A stretch of 51,643 nt of DNA from a virus: positions 1 to 51,643 of IMG/VR virus record IMGVR_UViG_3300033571_009592. One strand, written 5' to 3'. Below the pieces are notes generated by a model that saw only the letters and a list, made by a program, of their open reading frames with translations, was not told the DNA's origin and did no database searches. The position numbers and the translations under genes were made by a program. Positions within the stretch are counted from its first letter, which is position 1, and the number at the start of each line of letters is the position of its first letter. This document shows positions 31,582 through 38,908 of the stretch, piece after piece.

Positions 31582-31998
31582 ATGGAAAATAAAAATTTAG
31601 TTGAAGCGTTAGTAAAATTTATTAAAAAAGATAATGAGTTAAATGAAGAACATTTAGAACATTTAAAGAATAATGTGACAGAGATAAAAATTAAAAGAGA
31701 TAGGTTGGATTCAATAATGGATCAATTAAGAAATAGTATAATTAAAAGTAGTGCCCATCTATTAATCGATAAAATACATAGGGGTGAGAAAGAATCAGTT
31801 TTGACAATACTAAATAATACTAGAGATAAATCCGTATTTTATGATTTTAAAGATATACTAGATAGTTTACTAATTGAATACGAAAGATATAACCAAAACT
31901 ATGAAATTAATAATCCAGACTTAATTGAGTGTAAAGAAAGGTTAGGTTTAAACGATCATAAACTTTTTAAATTAATTAATGAAATAGATTTGGAATAA
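31582..31998 (+). CDS. Helical/coiled-coil hypothetical protein
   Basis: 138 residues, nearly all predicted helix with heptad-like spacing (NELNEEHLEHLKNNV; DRLDSIMDQLRNSI). Start at 31582 (MENKNLVEAL) rather than the in-frame TTG two codons earlier, which is part of the -7 box. No family recognised. Confidence 0.6.
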   Translation: MENKNLVEALVKFIKKDNELNEEHLEHLKNNVTEIKIKRDRLDSIMDQLRNSIIKSSAHLLIDKIHRGEKESVLTILNNTRDKSVFYDFKDILDSLLIEYERYNQNYEINNPDLIECKERLGLNDHKLFKLINEIDLE

Positions 31999-32020
31999 TA
32001 AAAAATTTTTTATATATTTG
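31989..32020 (+). promoter_or_regulatory. Bacteroidota-type promoter
   Basis: TTTG (31989-31992), 20-nt spacer, TATATTTG (32013-32020), 15 nt before the ATG at 32036. The -33 box lies in the end of the preceding gene. Confidence 0.8.
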
Positions 32021-32035
32021 TCTTAAATATCTATT

Positions 32036-32320
32036 ATGTCGAATGTAACTGTTTATTCAAAAGAAAAAATGTTTAAGTTGTTATCCAATGATTTTCAACC
32101 TGTTGAGGATAAATTAGGGTTACCAACTAAAGTAGAATGTGGTTGGATACTAAATAGTTTTGATATTACTTCTTCTCATGGTAGATATATGTTATCACAA
32201 TCCATTGCTAGATTTATAATTGATTACTTTGGATTGACTGCCGAAATATCTGTAAAAATATCTCAAGATTTTGTGGAATATCTATATGGGGAATATAAAA
32301 TAAGAATTTTATCATTATGA
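32036..32320 (+). CDS. Small hypothetical protein
   Basis: 94 residues, mixed alpha/beta, no signal peptide or membrane segment (SSHGRYMLSQSIARFIIDYF is the most conserved-looking stretch). Heads a run of short overlapping genes leading to the IMPDH-like gene. Confidence 0.6.
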   Translation: MSNVTVYSKEKMFKLLSNDFQPVEDKLGLPTKVECGWILNSFDITSSHGRYMLSQSIARFIIDYFGLTAEISVKISQDFVEYLYGEYKIRILSL

Positions 32321-32628
32321 AAGATTTTTATTTTAGTGATGAACAAGATGCTAAAGAATTTTTATTAAAAAATAAATGGTTAATAAATTCATTAATAGTT
32401 GAGGGGGTTAGAAAATCTATAGATGAGGGACTTGAAGAATTAGTAATTTTTAGGATTATAAACCCAATAAGTAATTATGTTTTAACTACTGAAATAAATA
32501 AAAATAATTGGGTTAACTCACTTATTAAATGTTTAGATTTTTATGAATTAATAGAAGAGTATGAGATGTGTGATAAAATAATGCATATGATGGAGGAAAT
32601 AAAAAATGGAAATACTAAATCAAATTAA
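32317..32628 (+). CDS. Small acidic hypothetical protein
   Basis: 103 residues, overlapping the previous stop by 4 nt. Acidic and helical; MKDFYFSDEQDAKEFLLKNK start. No family recognised. Confidence 0.58.
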   Translation: MKDFYFSDEQDAKEFLLKNKWLINSLIVEGVRKSIDEGLEELVIFRIINPISNYVLTTEINKNNWVNSLIKCLDFYELIEEYEMCDKIMHMMEEIKNGNTKSN

Positions 32629-32782
32629 GGCTAAAAGTAAATGTGTGAGAGTTATTGAAAGCTGTAGAACAAAAGAACAATATAAATCTGCAAAAAATTA
32701 TGTTGATCTTTATTATAAAAAATTTGAAGACTTTGTTGGTTATAATGAATTAAAAAGAATGTTAAATAATAGATATGAGTAA
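32606..32782 (+). CDS. Small basic hypothetical protein
   Basis: 58 residues starting MEILNQIKAKSKCVRVIES and ending LNNRYE. Overlaps the preceding gene by 23 nt and the next by 8 nt (ATGAGTAA). Basic and helical. Its place in an overlapping chain supports it. Confidence 0.55.
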   Translation: MEILNQIKAKSKCVRVIESCRTKEQYKSAKNYVDLYYKKFEDFVGYNELKRMLNNRYE

Positions 32783-32981
32783 AAAAAATACAATTAGTGT
32801 GTGTACAGGTGTAGGATTAAATATGTTCTTTCCTGAGTATGTTACGGTTGAAATCCCAAATAAAAAAAACACAATTATCAGTGATTGGTTAGAAGAACAC
32901 GGTGACCCTAAAATTGAAAAAGAAGTTGAGAGTCAACTTAAAAAAACAACACGTAAACGTAAAACTAAAAAAGATGTATAG
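32775..32981 (+). CDS. Small hypothetical protein with basic tail
   Basis: 68 residues: a short folded part with VCTGVGLNMFFPEYVTVEI, then an acidic helix and a strongly basic tail (KKTTRKRKTKKDV) likely to touch nucleic acid. Unknown family. Confidence 0.55.
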   Translation: MSKKNTISVCTGVGLNMFFPEYVTVEIPNKKNTIISDWLEEHGDPKIEKEVESQLKKTTRKRKTKKDV

Positions 32982-33144
32982 AGTAATTTATTGGGTATTA
33001 AAAATTATATCTGCCTTACTTTTACTAGTACCAGTTATTTTATGTTTACCAGGTTTAATGTTCCATATACTATCAGAAGAATTTGATGGTTTAGGTTTTG
33101 GGGATGAAATGAATGAAGATAACAAAAATGATCAAAAAAAATAA
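32974..33144 (+). CDS. Small single-pass membrane protein
   Basis: 56 residues. The frame is open upstream, but the ATG at 32974, overlapping the previous gene by 8 nt, gives a clean membrane protein: segment about 7-30 (VLKIISALLLLVPVILCLPG) followed by an acidic tail. Function unknown. Confidence 0.55.
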   Translation: MYRVIYWVLKIISALLLLVPVILCLPGLMFHILSEEFDGLGFGDEMNEDNKNDQKK

Positions 33145-33149
33145 AGGTT

Positions 33150-34232
33150 ATGGATAAAATAAAAAATAAGGCGTTAACATATGATGATGTTCTATTAATA
33201 CCGAAATATTCAGATATTAGTAGTAGATCACACATTAATTTAAATACAAAAGTTAGTAGAAGATATGGGTTGTTAACCCCTTATGTTGCGTCTTGTATGG
33301 ATACAGTATGTGAATCTGAAATGGCAATTAAAATGGCTGAACTAGGTGGTGTAGGGTGTATTCATAGATTTATGACAGTAGAGGAACAATGTGAAGAAGT
33401 AAAAAAAGTTAGAAAACATTTTCAAACGTATTCATTATATGAGCTATGGGGTGTTATGTATGACAATTGGCATAGTGAAATACAAGATATTCCCGTTATG
33501 GCTGCCATTGGAGTAATGGTTAGCGACATCCAAAGAGCAATTAAATTAGTTGAATCAGGTGTGAATATTTTAATAATTGATGTGGCACATGGTCATCATT
33601 CTAACGTTAAAACTATGATTTCTGAATTAAAGAAAAACTTACCCGATCATGTTGATATCATTGCTGGGAATATATCAACTACGGAATCTGCTATGGATCT
33701 ACGTGAATGGGGTGCTGATGGTTTAAGAGTTGGTATTGGTGGTGGTAGTTTATGTACTACTAGAATAAAAACTGGACATGGTGTACCAAACGTACAATCT
33801 ATAGTGGATTGTATTGTTGATTCAGAAATACCTGTTATGGCTGATGGTGGTATTAGAAATAGTGGTGATATTGCTAAGGCATTAGGATTAGGTGCGTCTT
33901 GTGTTATGTTAGGTTCCTTATTGGCTGGAACAAAAGAATCTCCAGGTAAAATCGTTTCAATTCGTGATGGTTCACTTTATAAAAAATATAGAGGTTCTGC
34001 TAGTTTAGAAACTAAATCTACACATGGTCAGTCTACTAAACATATCGAAGGTGAATCTACATTAATTCCATTTAAGGGTAATGTTTCCTATATAGTAGAA
34101 AGTCTTAATGATGGTGTGAAATCTGCACTATCTTATAGTGGGTGTAGAACAATAACTGAGTTCAACGAAAAAGCAACTTTTGTGGAAATAACTAATTCAG
34201 GAATGGCAGAATCAAAGGCACATTTACTATAG
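33150..34232 (+). CDS. guaB: IMP dehydrogenase/GMP reductase family enzyme (no CBS domains)
   Basis: 360 residues of a TIM-barrel purine dehydrogenase. LTYDDVLLIPKYSD, IIDVAHGHHSNV, GADGLRVGIGGGSLCTTR (catalytic Cys) and VMADGGIRNSGDIAKALGLG are diagnostic. CBS domains present in most IMPDHs are absent. The length suits GMP reductase, while the C-terminus (SYSGCRTITEF, ITNSGMAESKAHLL) looks more like IMPDH. It would steer guanine nucleotide supply, consistent with the nearby thymidine kinase. Confidence 0.85.
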   Translation: MDKIKNKALTYDDVLLIPKYSDISSRSHINLNTKVSRRYGLLTPYVASCMDTVCESEMAIKMAELGGVGCIHRFMTVEEQCEEVKKVRKHFQTYSLYELWGVMYDNWHSEIQDIPVMAAIGVMVSDIQRAIKLVESGVNILIIDVAHGHHSNVKTMISELKKNLPDHVDIIAGNISTTESAMDLREWGADGLRVGIGGGSLCTTRIKTGHGVPNVQSIVDCIVDSEIPVMADGGIRNSGDIAKALGLGASCVMLGSLLAGTKESPGKIVSIRDGSLYKKYRGSASLETKSTHGQSTKHIEGESTLIPFKGNVSYIVESLNDGVKSALSYSGCRTITEFNEKATFVEITNSGMAESKAHLL

Positions 34233-34649
34233 TTGTTCGATACTTAAAACTTTAACACCTTGACCCTTATTTTTAAGGGTCATTTCTTTTTCATTGGGGT
34301 ATAGAATATTATTGGATAATGTTTCCATAACATCTAAGTTAGTTTTAGGTGAAGATACTGTCAGTAAATAAACTTTTTCTCCCCTACAATCACCAGCAAT
34401 ACTTCCTCTACCATAATGATTATTCTTTAGATTATCCTTATCTAAAGAATAATGTGAACCAACAACACTAGTATTAATTTCTTCCTTACTGTCTACACAT
34501 ATTATTCTATATAAAATTAACTGAGAAGGTAATTTATTAATATAAGTAACTAAACTTATTAACTCCTCTTTTGCCCATTCTTCATTGTACCCCATATATT
34601 CATAATCGGATAATAGTTTATTAATATTTTCTTTACCTAATTTAAACAT
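34227..34649 (-). CDS. Putative mono-ADP-ribosyltransferase
   Basis: 140 residues. LILYRIICVD supplies the first-motif Arg (Arg48); GSHYSLDKDN (64-73) fits the S-x-S-like strand; YPNEKEMTLKNKGQGVKVL contains Glu120-Lys-Glu122, matching the E-x-E catalytic motif and the final strands of R-S-E class ADP-ribosyltransferases. T4 Alt and ModA are phage examples that modify host RNA polymerase and other proteins using NAD+. The motif order and spacing support the call, but similarity is only by eye. It overlaps the IMPDH-like gene by 6 nt, tail to tail. Confidence 0.6.
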   Translation of the reverse strand: MFKLGKENINKLLSDYEYMGYNEEWAKEELISLVTYINKLPSQLILYRIICVDSKEEINTSVVGSHYSLDKDNLKNNHYGRGSIAGDCRGEKVYLLTVSSPKTNLDVMETLSNNILYPNEKEMTLKNKGQGVKVLSIEQL

Positions 34650-34707
34650 ATTTTTAAAAATTTATTTACACGATTACTTTATTTTATAATAATAAATACC
34701 TATAATT

Positions 34708-35295
34708 ATGAAAAAAACTATGGCAAAATTATATTTTAGATACTCAACTATGGGTGCAGGTAAATCATTAGACTTACTTAAAACTGCTTATAACTATGAA
34801 GAAAGAGATAGAAATATTATTCTATTCACTTCTAACTTAGATGATAGATATGGTAATAATAAAATTGCTTCTAGAATTGGTATTAGTAGAGACGCTTATT
34901 CTTTTGATGAGTCTACTAACTTATTTGAGTTTGTATCTGAAAAATGTTTTGGTTGTGATTGTGTTTTCATTGATGAATCTCAGTTCTTAACTAAAAGTCA
35001 AGTTTGGCAATTAACAGATATTGTAGATGAATTAGATTGTGATGTTATCGCATATGGGTTAAGGTCAGATTTTAAAGGAGAACCTTTTGAGGGTTCAATG
35101 TACCTAATGACTTTGGCAGATGAAATTGAAGAGCTTAAAACAGTTTGTAAATATGATAATAAAGCAATAATGAATATGAGGACATCCAACAATGTACCCG
35201 TCTTTAGCGGTTCTAAAGTTATGATTGGTGGTAATGATTCTTATATACCTGTTGGTAGAAAATATTATAAATTAATGAAGAAAAAATATGAATGA
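34708..35295 (+). CDS. tdk: Thymidine kinase (type II) without zinc cysteines
   Basis: 195 residues. Walker A STMGAGKS (13-20), VFIDESQF near 90 and YGLRSDFKGEPFEGS are type II thymidine kinase motifs. The zinc-ribbon cysteines usually seen before KA and in the C-terminal block are mostly gone: ELKTVCKYDNKA keeps one Cys and IPVGRKYY has Gly where Cys is normal. Function: thymidine to dTMP salvage. Overlaps the thioesterase by 8 nt. Confidence 0.92.
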   Translation: MKKTMAKLYFRYSTMGAGKSLDLLKTAYNYEERDRNIILFTSNLDDRYGNNKIASRIGISRDAYSFDESTNLFEFVSEKCFGCDCVFIDESQFLTKSQVWQLTDIVDELDCDVIAYGLRSDFKGEPFEGSMYLMTLADEIEELKTVCKYDNKAIMNMRTSNNVPVFSGSKVMIGGNDSYIPVGRKYYKLMKKKYE

Positions 35296-35692
35296 TTTTA
35301 TTTTAATCTCAACACACCCAATTAAAAAAAGTGATTTGGGTTTTCACGGAAACTTATTCGGTGGTAAACTATTGGCTTGGTTAGATGCGGCAGGGGCTGC
35401 GTATGCTATGGAAGTATGTGATACACCGAGAATGGTTACAGTTAAGATCGATGAATGTCTTTTTAAAAAACCAGCAAAAGAAGGACAACTATTAAAAATT
35501 TATGGTAGGGTTATGTTGGTTGGGAATACCTCATTAACATTAAATTTAGAAGCTAGATCACATAATGTTTATTCTGGAACACAAACAGTAGTTTTAAGTA
35601 CGAATATAAAATTTGTGAGAATAGATGAAAATGGTGATCCTATACCGATATCTGATAGAGTAAGGGATAAGTATGATATCAAACAGAAGTAA
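35288..35692 (+). CDS. Acyl-CoA thioesterase, hotdog fold (YciA/BACH type)
   Basis: 134 residues. FHGNLFGGKLLAWLDAAGAA (residues 19-38) is the hotdog motif with Asn22 and Asp33 in the expected active-site positions; VTVKIDECLFKKPAKEGQLL follows the family pattern. Typical role: hydrolysis of fatty acyl-CoA. Translationally coupled to thymidine kinase by an 8-nt overlap. Rare in phages; could alter host lipid or acyl-CoA pools. Confidence 0.85.
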   Translation: MNDFILISTHPIKKSDLGFHGNLFGGKLLAWLDAAGAAYAMEVCDTPRMVTVKIDECLFKKPAKEGQLLKIYGRVMLVGNTSLTLNLEARSHNVYSGTQTVVLSTNIKFVRIDENGDPIPISDRVRDKYDIKQK

Positions 35693-36143
35693 TTTTATAT
35701 AATTTTATCATCAAAAATAAATGATAAATACATAAAACTGTTAAGGCGTGAACCTCAACCCAAAATAAATCAGGTAACCATATTAAAGAAAATACATAAG
35801 GTATAATCAATAATCTGTATCTTTTTATTGAAAATAAAGGGTAAAGATTTATTATAAAAAAACTTATTGCGAAAATATCGTGTAGGGTTGGGTAATACTC
35901 CACAGAAAAAATAGTTAATAAAAATAATAATACTGCCGAAAATCTCCATTTGGGTAAAGTTATAAAAATATAAGTAGTTAAGGCATTTGAAAAAATAAAT
36001 AATGGTTGTAACGGTGTTTCCCAATAGGAGGATATTGACAATAGTTTATCATAGGATAACATTATCATAGGTGTTAAAAATGCAATAACTAAGATTGAAA
36101 ATCTAATAATTATGTTATAATTTTTTTTATCCAACCCCCACAT
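35679..36143 (-). CDS. Multi-pass membrane protein
   Basis: 154 residues with about five hydrophobic segments and little soluble sequence; short polar loops contain Pro and Trp (KWRFS, SIKRYR). Convergent with the thioesterase gene, overlapping it by 14 nt. It has an ATATTTATA motif on its own strand. Family unknown; superinfection exclusion or transport are possibilities without direct support. Confidence 0.6.
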   Translation of the reverse strand: MWGLDKKNYNIIIRFSILVIAFLTPMIMLSYDKLLSISSYWETPLQPLFIFSNALTTYIFITLPKWRFSAVLLFLLTIFSVEYYPTLHDIFAISFFIINLYPLFSIKRYRLLIIPYVFSLIWLPDLFWVEVHALTVLCIYHLFLMIKLYKITSV

Positions 36144-36159
36144 ATTTAATATTTTAATA

Positions 36160-36168
36160 TATAAATAT
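36160..36168 (-). promoter_or_regulatory. ATATTTATA promoter-like motif (minus strand)
   Basis: Exact motif on the minus strand, 16 nt upstream of the membrane-protein start at 36143. Confidence 0.45.
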
Positions 36169-36240
36169 TGTGGAATGTTAATTGATAGTTATTAAATGAA
36201 AATTTATTATAAAAAATGATTTATAATACATTTTAATGTG

Positions 36241-36249
36241 ATATTTATT
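36241..36249 (+). promoter_or_regulatory. ATATTTATT promoter-like motif
   Basis: One-mismatch copy of ATATTTATA, 15 nt before the ATG of the T9SS cargo gene. Confidence 0.3.
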
Positions 36250-36264
36250 ATATATCTATTAACT

Positions 36265-37545
36265 ATGAAAAAATTATTAACCATTTTATTTGTTTTTTTT
36301 ATAGTATCATTACATGCCCAATGTAATGTTTATCAAGTTTTTGAAGGTTTTGGGTCAACAACTTTAACTACACAAGGTGGGACTTGGGCATCAAACTCAA
36401 TGATATCTTCTACAAATGCTTTTAGAACGGGGGCTAGATCAATAGGGTTTAATGGGTCTGGAGATTGGATAAGAACTCCGCAAATATCTACACCCGGAAT
36501 ATTGTCTTTTTGGTATAGAAGGAGTTCTAATACAACTGCTTGGCCATTAGTAGTTGAGACTTCTACTGATAATACTACATGGACAACTAGGGGTACTATT
36601 ACAAATGCTACCACAACATTTCAACAATATACCCTAAACTTAGGGGCACTTAATTTAACAAATGTTTATGTTAGGTTGCGAGACACTAGATCTAGTGGTG
36701 CACATGAAAGGTATGTAGAAGATTTATCTTGGACATCTACGAACTCAAATGATAATGTGTTAGTACCATTCCCAATAACAGGTAACTGTATACAAACCAT
36801 AAATTCTAGTTATACGATAATAGATCAAGGTGGTCCAAATGAAACTTATAATAATAGTATGGATCAAACTATGACATTACAACCCTCAGATAATACTAAA
36901 AAAATTGAATTAACATTTAGTTCTTTTAGTTTAGAAACAAATTACGATACACTGTTTGTATATGATGGACCAAATACTACTTTTACAAAAATAGGTAGTT
37001 ATACAGGTAACGTTAATCCTGGAACTATAACTTCAACATCATCGGGTGGTGAATTAACTTTAAGGGTAAAAACTGATGTATCTAATGTTGGATCTTGGAC
37101 TGGGTTTCAGGCAATTGCATCTATGATTACACCACTACCAGTAGAACTTATTCAATTTGATAGCGATGAATACCCACAATGGAATGTCATAAAATGGGCA
37201 ACTGCTTCAGAATATAATTCAGATTATTTTGATTTAGAATATAGTATAGATGGTGAGAATTGGGTAAGTTTAACTAAGAAAAAGGCTGCGGGTAATAGTA
37301 CAGAAATAATAAAATATTCTTACATCGACATTAATCAAAGTGAAATAACTTATTATAGATTATTACAATACGATGTAGATGGTAAGTTTAAAACATATGG
37401 GCCAATAAGTAGTTTAAAACAAATTAAAAATAAAGTAGTGGTTAATTATATTAATTTAATGGGTCAAACTGTTCACCAACAAACTAAAGGTGTTATAATT
37501 GAAGTTTATGATGATGGCACAACTAGAAAAATAATAAATTATTGA
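36265..37545 (+). CDS. Secreted CUB-domain protein with T9SS sorting domain
   Basis: 426 residues. A Sec signal peptide (MKKLLTILFVFFIVSLHAQ, cut after AQ) is followed by a Ser/Thr/Asn-rich beta domain (about 20-165), a CUB domain (about 175-290; DTLFVYDGPNTTFTKIG, GGELTLRVKTD), a LPVELIQFD-started fibronectin-like module (EYSIDGENW, TYYRLLQYDVDGKF) and a terminal sorting signal (INLMGQTVHQQTKG, YDDGTTRKI). This is the architecture of cellular T9SS cargo in Bacteroidota: exported by Sec, then to the cell surface. Start at 36265 gives the signal peptide. Probably acquired from a host. Confidence 0.85.
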   Translation: MKKLLTILFVFFIVSLHAQCNVYQVFEGFGSTTLTTQGGTWASNSMISSTNAFRTGARSIGFNGSGDWIRTPQISTPGILSFWYRRSSNTTAWPLVVETSTDNTTWTTRGTITNATTTFQQYTLNLGALNLTNVYVRLRDTRSSGAHERYVEDLSWTSTNSNDNVLVPFPITGNCIQTINSSYTIIDQGGPNETYNNSMDQTMTLQPSDNTKKIELTFSSFSLETNYDTLFVYDGPNTTFTKIGSYTGNVNPGTITSTSSGGELTLRVKTDVSNVGSWTGFQAIASMITPLPVELIQFDSDEYPQWNVIKWATASEYNSDYFDLEYSIDGENWVSLTKKKAAGNSTEIIKYSYIDINQSEITYYRLLQYDVDGKFKTYGPISSLKQIKNKVVVNYINLMGQTVHQQTKGVIIEVYDDGTTRKIINY

Positions 37546-37551
37546 TAAAAA

Positions 37552-37583
37552 TTTGTTTTTAATATTATTTATTTCTATATTTG
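37552..37583 (+). promoter_or_regulatory. Bacteroidota-type promoter of the sigma factor gene
   Basis: TTTG (37552-37555), 20-nt spacer, TATATTTG (37576-37583), 25 nt before the ATG at 37609. The sigma gene is therefore read by the host polymerase. Confidence 0.8.
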
Positions 37584-37608
37584 ACGTTGTAATCACTAAT
37601 TAATTGAT

Positions 37609-38133
37609 ATGGATATAAAGAATATAATAGATGGTTGTCTAAAAAACAATAAAAAATCTGAATACGAATTATACAAATGTTGTAAATCTGTTGCACATAA
37701 AACAGTAAAACAATATATTAAAAATGATGTATTGTTAGATGACGTTATTCAAGAAGGGTTTATTAGATTATATAAAAATATTAATAAATATGATTTTGAA
37801 GGTAGTTTTGAGGGTTGGGTATATAGAATTTTTAAAAACATCTCAATAGACTATTTAAGAAAGAAAAAAATTGTTTTTGAATATAATGACAGATTAGAAG
37901 TTGTGGATAATGGTTATGATCATACTATAGACGAAAGACTGAAAGATATAAAAGATTTAGTTAAGACTTTACCAGAATCTTATAAAATTGTAACTACTTT
38001 ATATTATTATGAGGGTTTAAAACATAGAGAAATTGCAGAAAAAATAGATATTAATGAAGGAACTTCTAAAGCTTATTTACATAGAGCTAAAGGAAAAATA
38101 ATAAAAAAATTAAAAAACAAAGATTATGTTTAA
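37609..38133 (+). CDS. ECF-type sigma-70 family sigma factor
   Basis: 174 residues, normal ECF length. Region 2: LLDDVIQEGFIRLYKNINKY and VYRIFKNISIDYLRKKK. Region 4: LPESYKIVTTLYYYEGLKHR, EIAEKIDINEGTSKAYLHRA. There is no sigma region 1.1 or 3. Expressed from a host-type promoter, it could redirect RNA polymerase to the ATATTTATA motifs found before virion-type genes (inference). It overlaps the lipoprotein gene by 8 nt; no classical membrane anti-sigma factor is visible. Confidence 0.9.
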   Translation: MDIKNIIDGCLKNNKKSEYELYKCCKSVAHKTVKQYIKNDVLLDDVIQEGFIRLYKNINKYDFEGSFEGWVYRIFKNISIDYLRKKKIVFEYNDRLEVVDNGYDHTIDERLKDIKDLVKTLPESYKIVTTLYYYEGLKHREIAEKIDINEGTSKAYLHRAKGKIIKKLKNKDYV

Positions 38134-38290
38134 AAAAATATCATTAATTTTTTTGGTAATTACATTATTAGGTTGTAAGACTACTAAAAAAGCTGATTGT
38201 GATGCATATGGTTATACTAAACCGTTGAAGGTTACAGAAATTACCAAAAAAGTACAGAAAAATCATAAAGTTATAAAAAATGTTAGATAA
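38126..38290 (+). CDS. Small lipoprotein
   Basis: 54 residues. Signal segment MFKKISLIFLVITLLG followed by Cys17 in a lipobox (LLGC), then a basic, Thr/Lys-rich mature part (KTTKKADCDAYGYTKPLKV). Predicted to be lipid-anchored in the cell envelope. It overlaps the sigma factor gene by 8 nt and the next gene by 11 nt. Could act in superinfection exclusion or lysis; no direct evidence. Confidence 0.65.
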   Translation: MFKKISLIFLVITLLGCKTTKKADCDAYGYTKPLKVTEITKKVQKNHKVIKNVR

Positions 38291-38525
38291 AATTTTAGAG
38301 TGGTATCCTGAAGAAGACATTCTTAAAGCAGATGGGTTTGATGATGCAATTATTGGGGTTGATGACACTTTAGGTAATATTAGATTAATATATTCTGTAT
38401 CTAAATGTATTGAGGTATTATCTAAAGAAATGAGTGAGGAAGAGGCGATAGAATATTTTGATTATAACGTAAAAGGTAGTTATGTAGGTGAAAAAACACC
38501 TATATGGTGTATAGATGATCTTTAA
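38280..38525 (+). CDS. Small acidic hypothetical protein
   Basis: 81 residues. The N-terminal part (ILEWYPEEDILKADGFDDAI) and IGVDDTLGNIRLIYSVSKCI suggest a compact alpha/beta domain. It reads like small phage proteins with an early DD-rich loop, but I cannot name the family. Follows the lipoprotein with an 11-nt overlap. Confidence 0.6.
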   Translation: MLDKILEWYPEEDILKADGFDDAIIGVDDTLGNIRLIYSVSKCIEVLSKEMSEEEAIEYFDYNVKGSYVGEKTPIWCIDDL

Positions 38526-38528
38526 GAT

Positions 38529-38606
38529 ATGAAAACTGAGTTTGAAGATATGGTTTGGTTAATAATTGCTTGTATTTTTGTAGCTTTTATCATATATATA
38601 AGTTAG
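38529..38606 (+). CDS. Possible 25-residue membrane peptide
   Basis: MKTEFEDMVWLIIACIFVAF followed by IIYIS: an acidic head and one hydrophobic helix. It starts 3 nt after the previous stop. Micro-proteins like this occur in lysis regions, and a holin-like gene follows; support is only position and composition. Confidence 0.4.
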   Translation: MKTEFEDMVWLIIACIFVAFIIYIS

Positions 38607-38621
38607 TTTCATATTTTTAGG

Positions 38622-38630
38622 ATATTTATA
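38622..38630 (+). promoter_or_regulatory. ATATTTATA promoter-like motif
   Basis: Exact motif 32 nt before the holin-like gene start at 38663. Confidence 0.5.
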
Positions 38631-38662
38631 AGTATAATAACAATCAACTAAAATAAAAAAAA

Positions 38663-38833
38663 ATGAGTAAAGAACAAATTTTAGGTTTAATTAGACACAT
38701 ACTTACTGCGGTAGGTGGTGCGGTAGTTATGTTAGGTTATTTTGATGAGACGCTTGTTACTGAAGTTACTGGTGGTTTAATGACTGCTATCGGTTTTGTA
38801 TGGTCTTTCATAGACAAAATTAAAAAGGCTTAA
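38663..38833 (+). CDS. Holin-like protein (Pam3-gp28-like)
   Basis: 56 residues. EQILGLIRHILTAVGGAVVM, a short loop with DETLVTEVTGG, then LMTAIGFVWSFIDKIKK give two hydrophobic helices separated by an acidic turn, the pattern of small phage holins of the Pam3-gp28 type. Expected to form pores in the inner membrane at lysis. No endolysin is recognisable next to it. Monocistronic: ATATTTATA motif upstream, terminator at 38855. Confidence 0.7.
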   Translation: MSKEQILGLIRHILTAVGGAVVMLGYFDETLVTEVTGGLMTAIGFVWSFIDKIKKA

Positions 38834-38854
38834 TAACTATTTAAAATTTTAATT

Positions 38855-38885
38855 AATCCATACATAATATTGTGTGGATTTTTTT
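38855..38885 (+). terminator. Rho-independent terminator after the holin-like gene
   Basis: AATCCATACA (38855-38864) pairs with TGTGTGGATT (38871-38880) with one wobble, then a T run. The next ATATTTATA motif starts 11 nt after the T run. Confidence 0.85.
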
Positions 38886-38895
38886 ATTTTAAAGA

Positions 38896-38904
38896 ATATT
38901 TATA
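38896..38904 (+). promoter_or_regulatory. ATATTTATA promoter-like motif right after a terminator
   Basis: Exact motif between the terminator at 38855-38885 and the ATG at 38909, leaving 4 nt to the start codon. Because transcription from upstream should end before it, initiation here is required or readthrough must occur; the geometry predicts a leaderless mRNA. Confidence 0.55.
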
Positions 38905-38908
38905 AAAT

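Noticed and set aside
36265-37545. Phage tail fibre or adhesin
   Set aside because: The Sec signal peptide and T9SS sorting tail indicate an exported cellular-type protein; tail fibres lack both.
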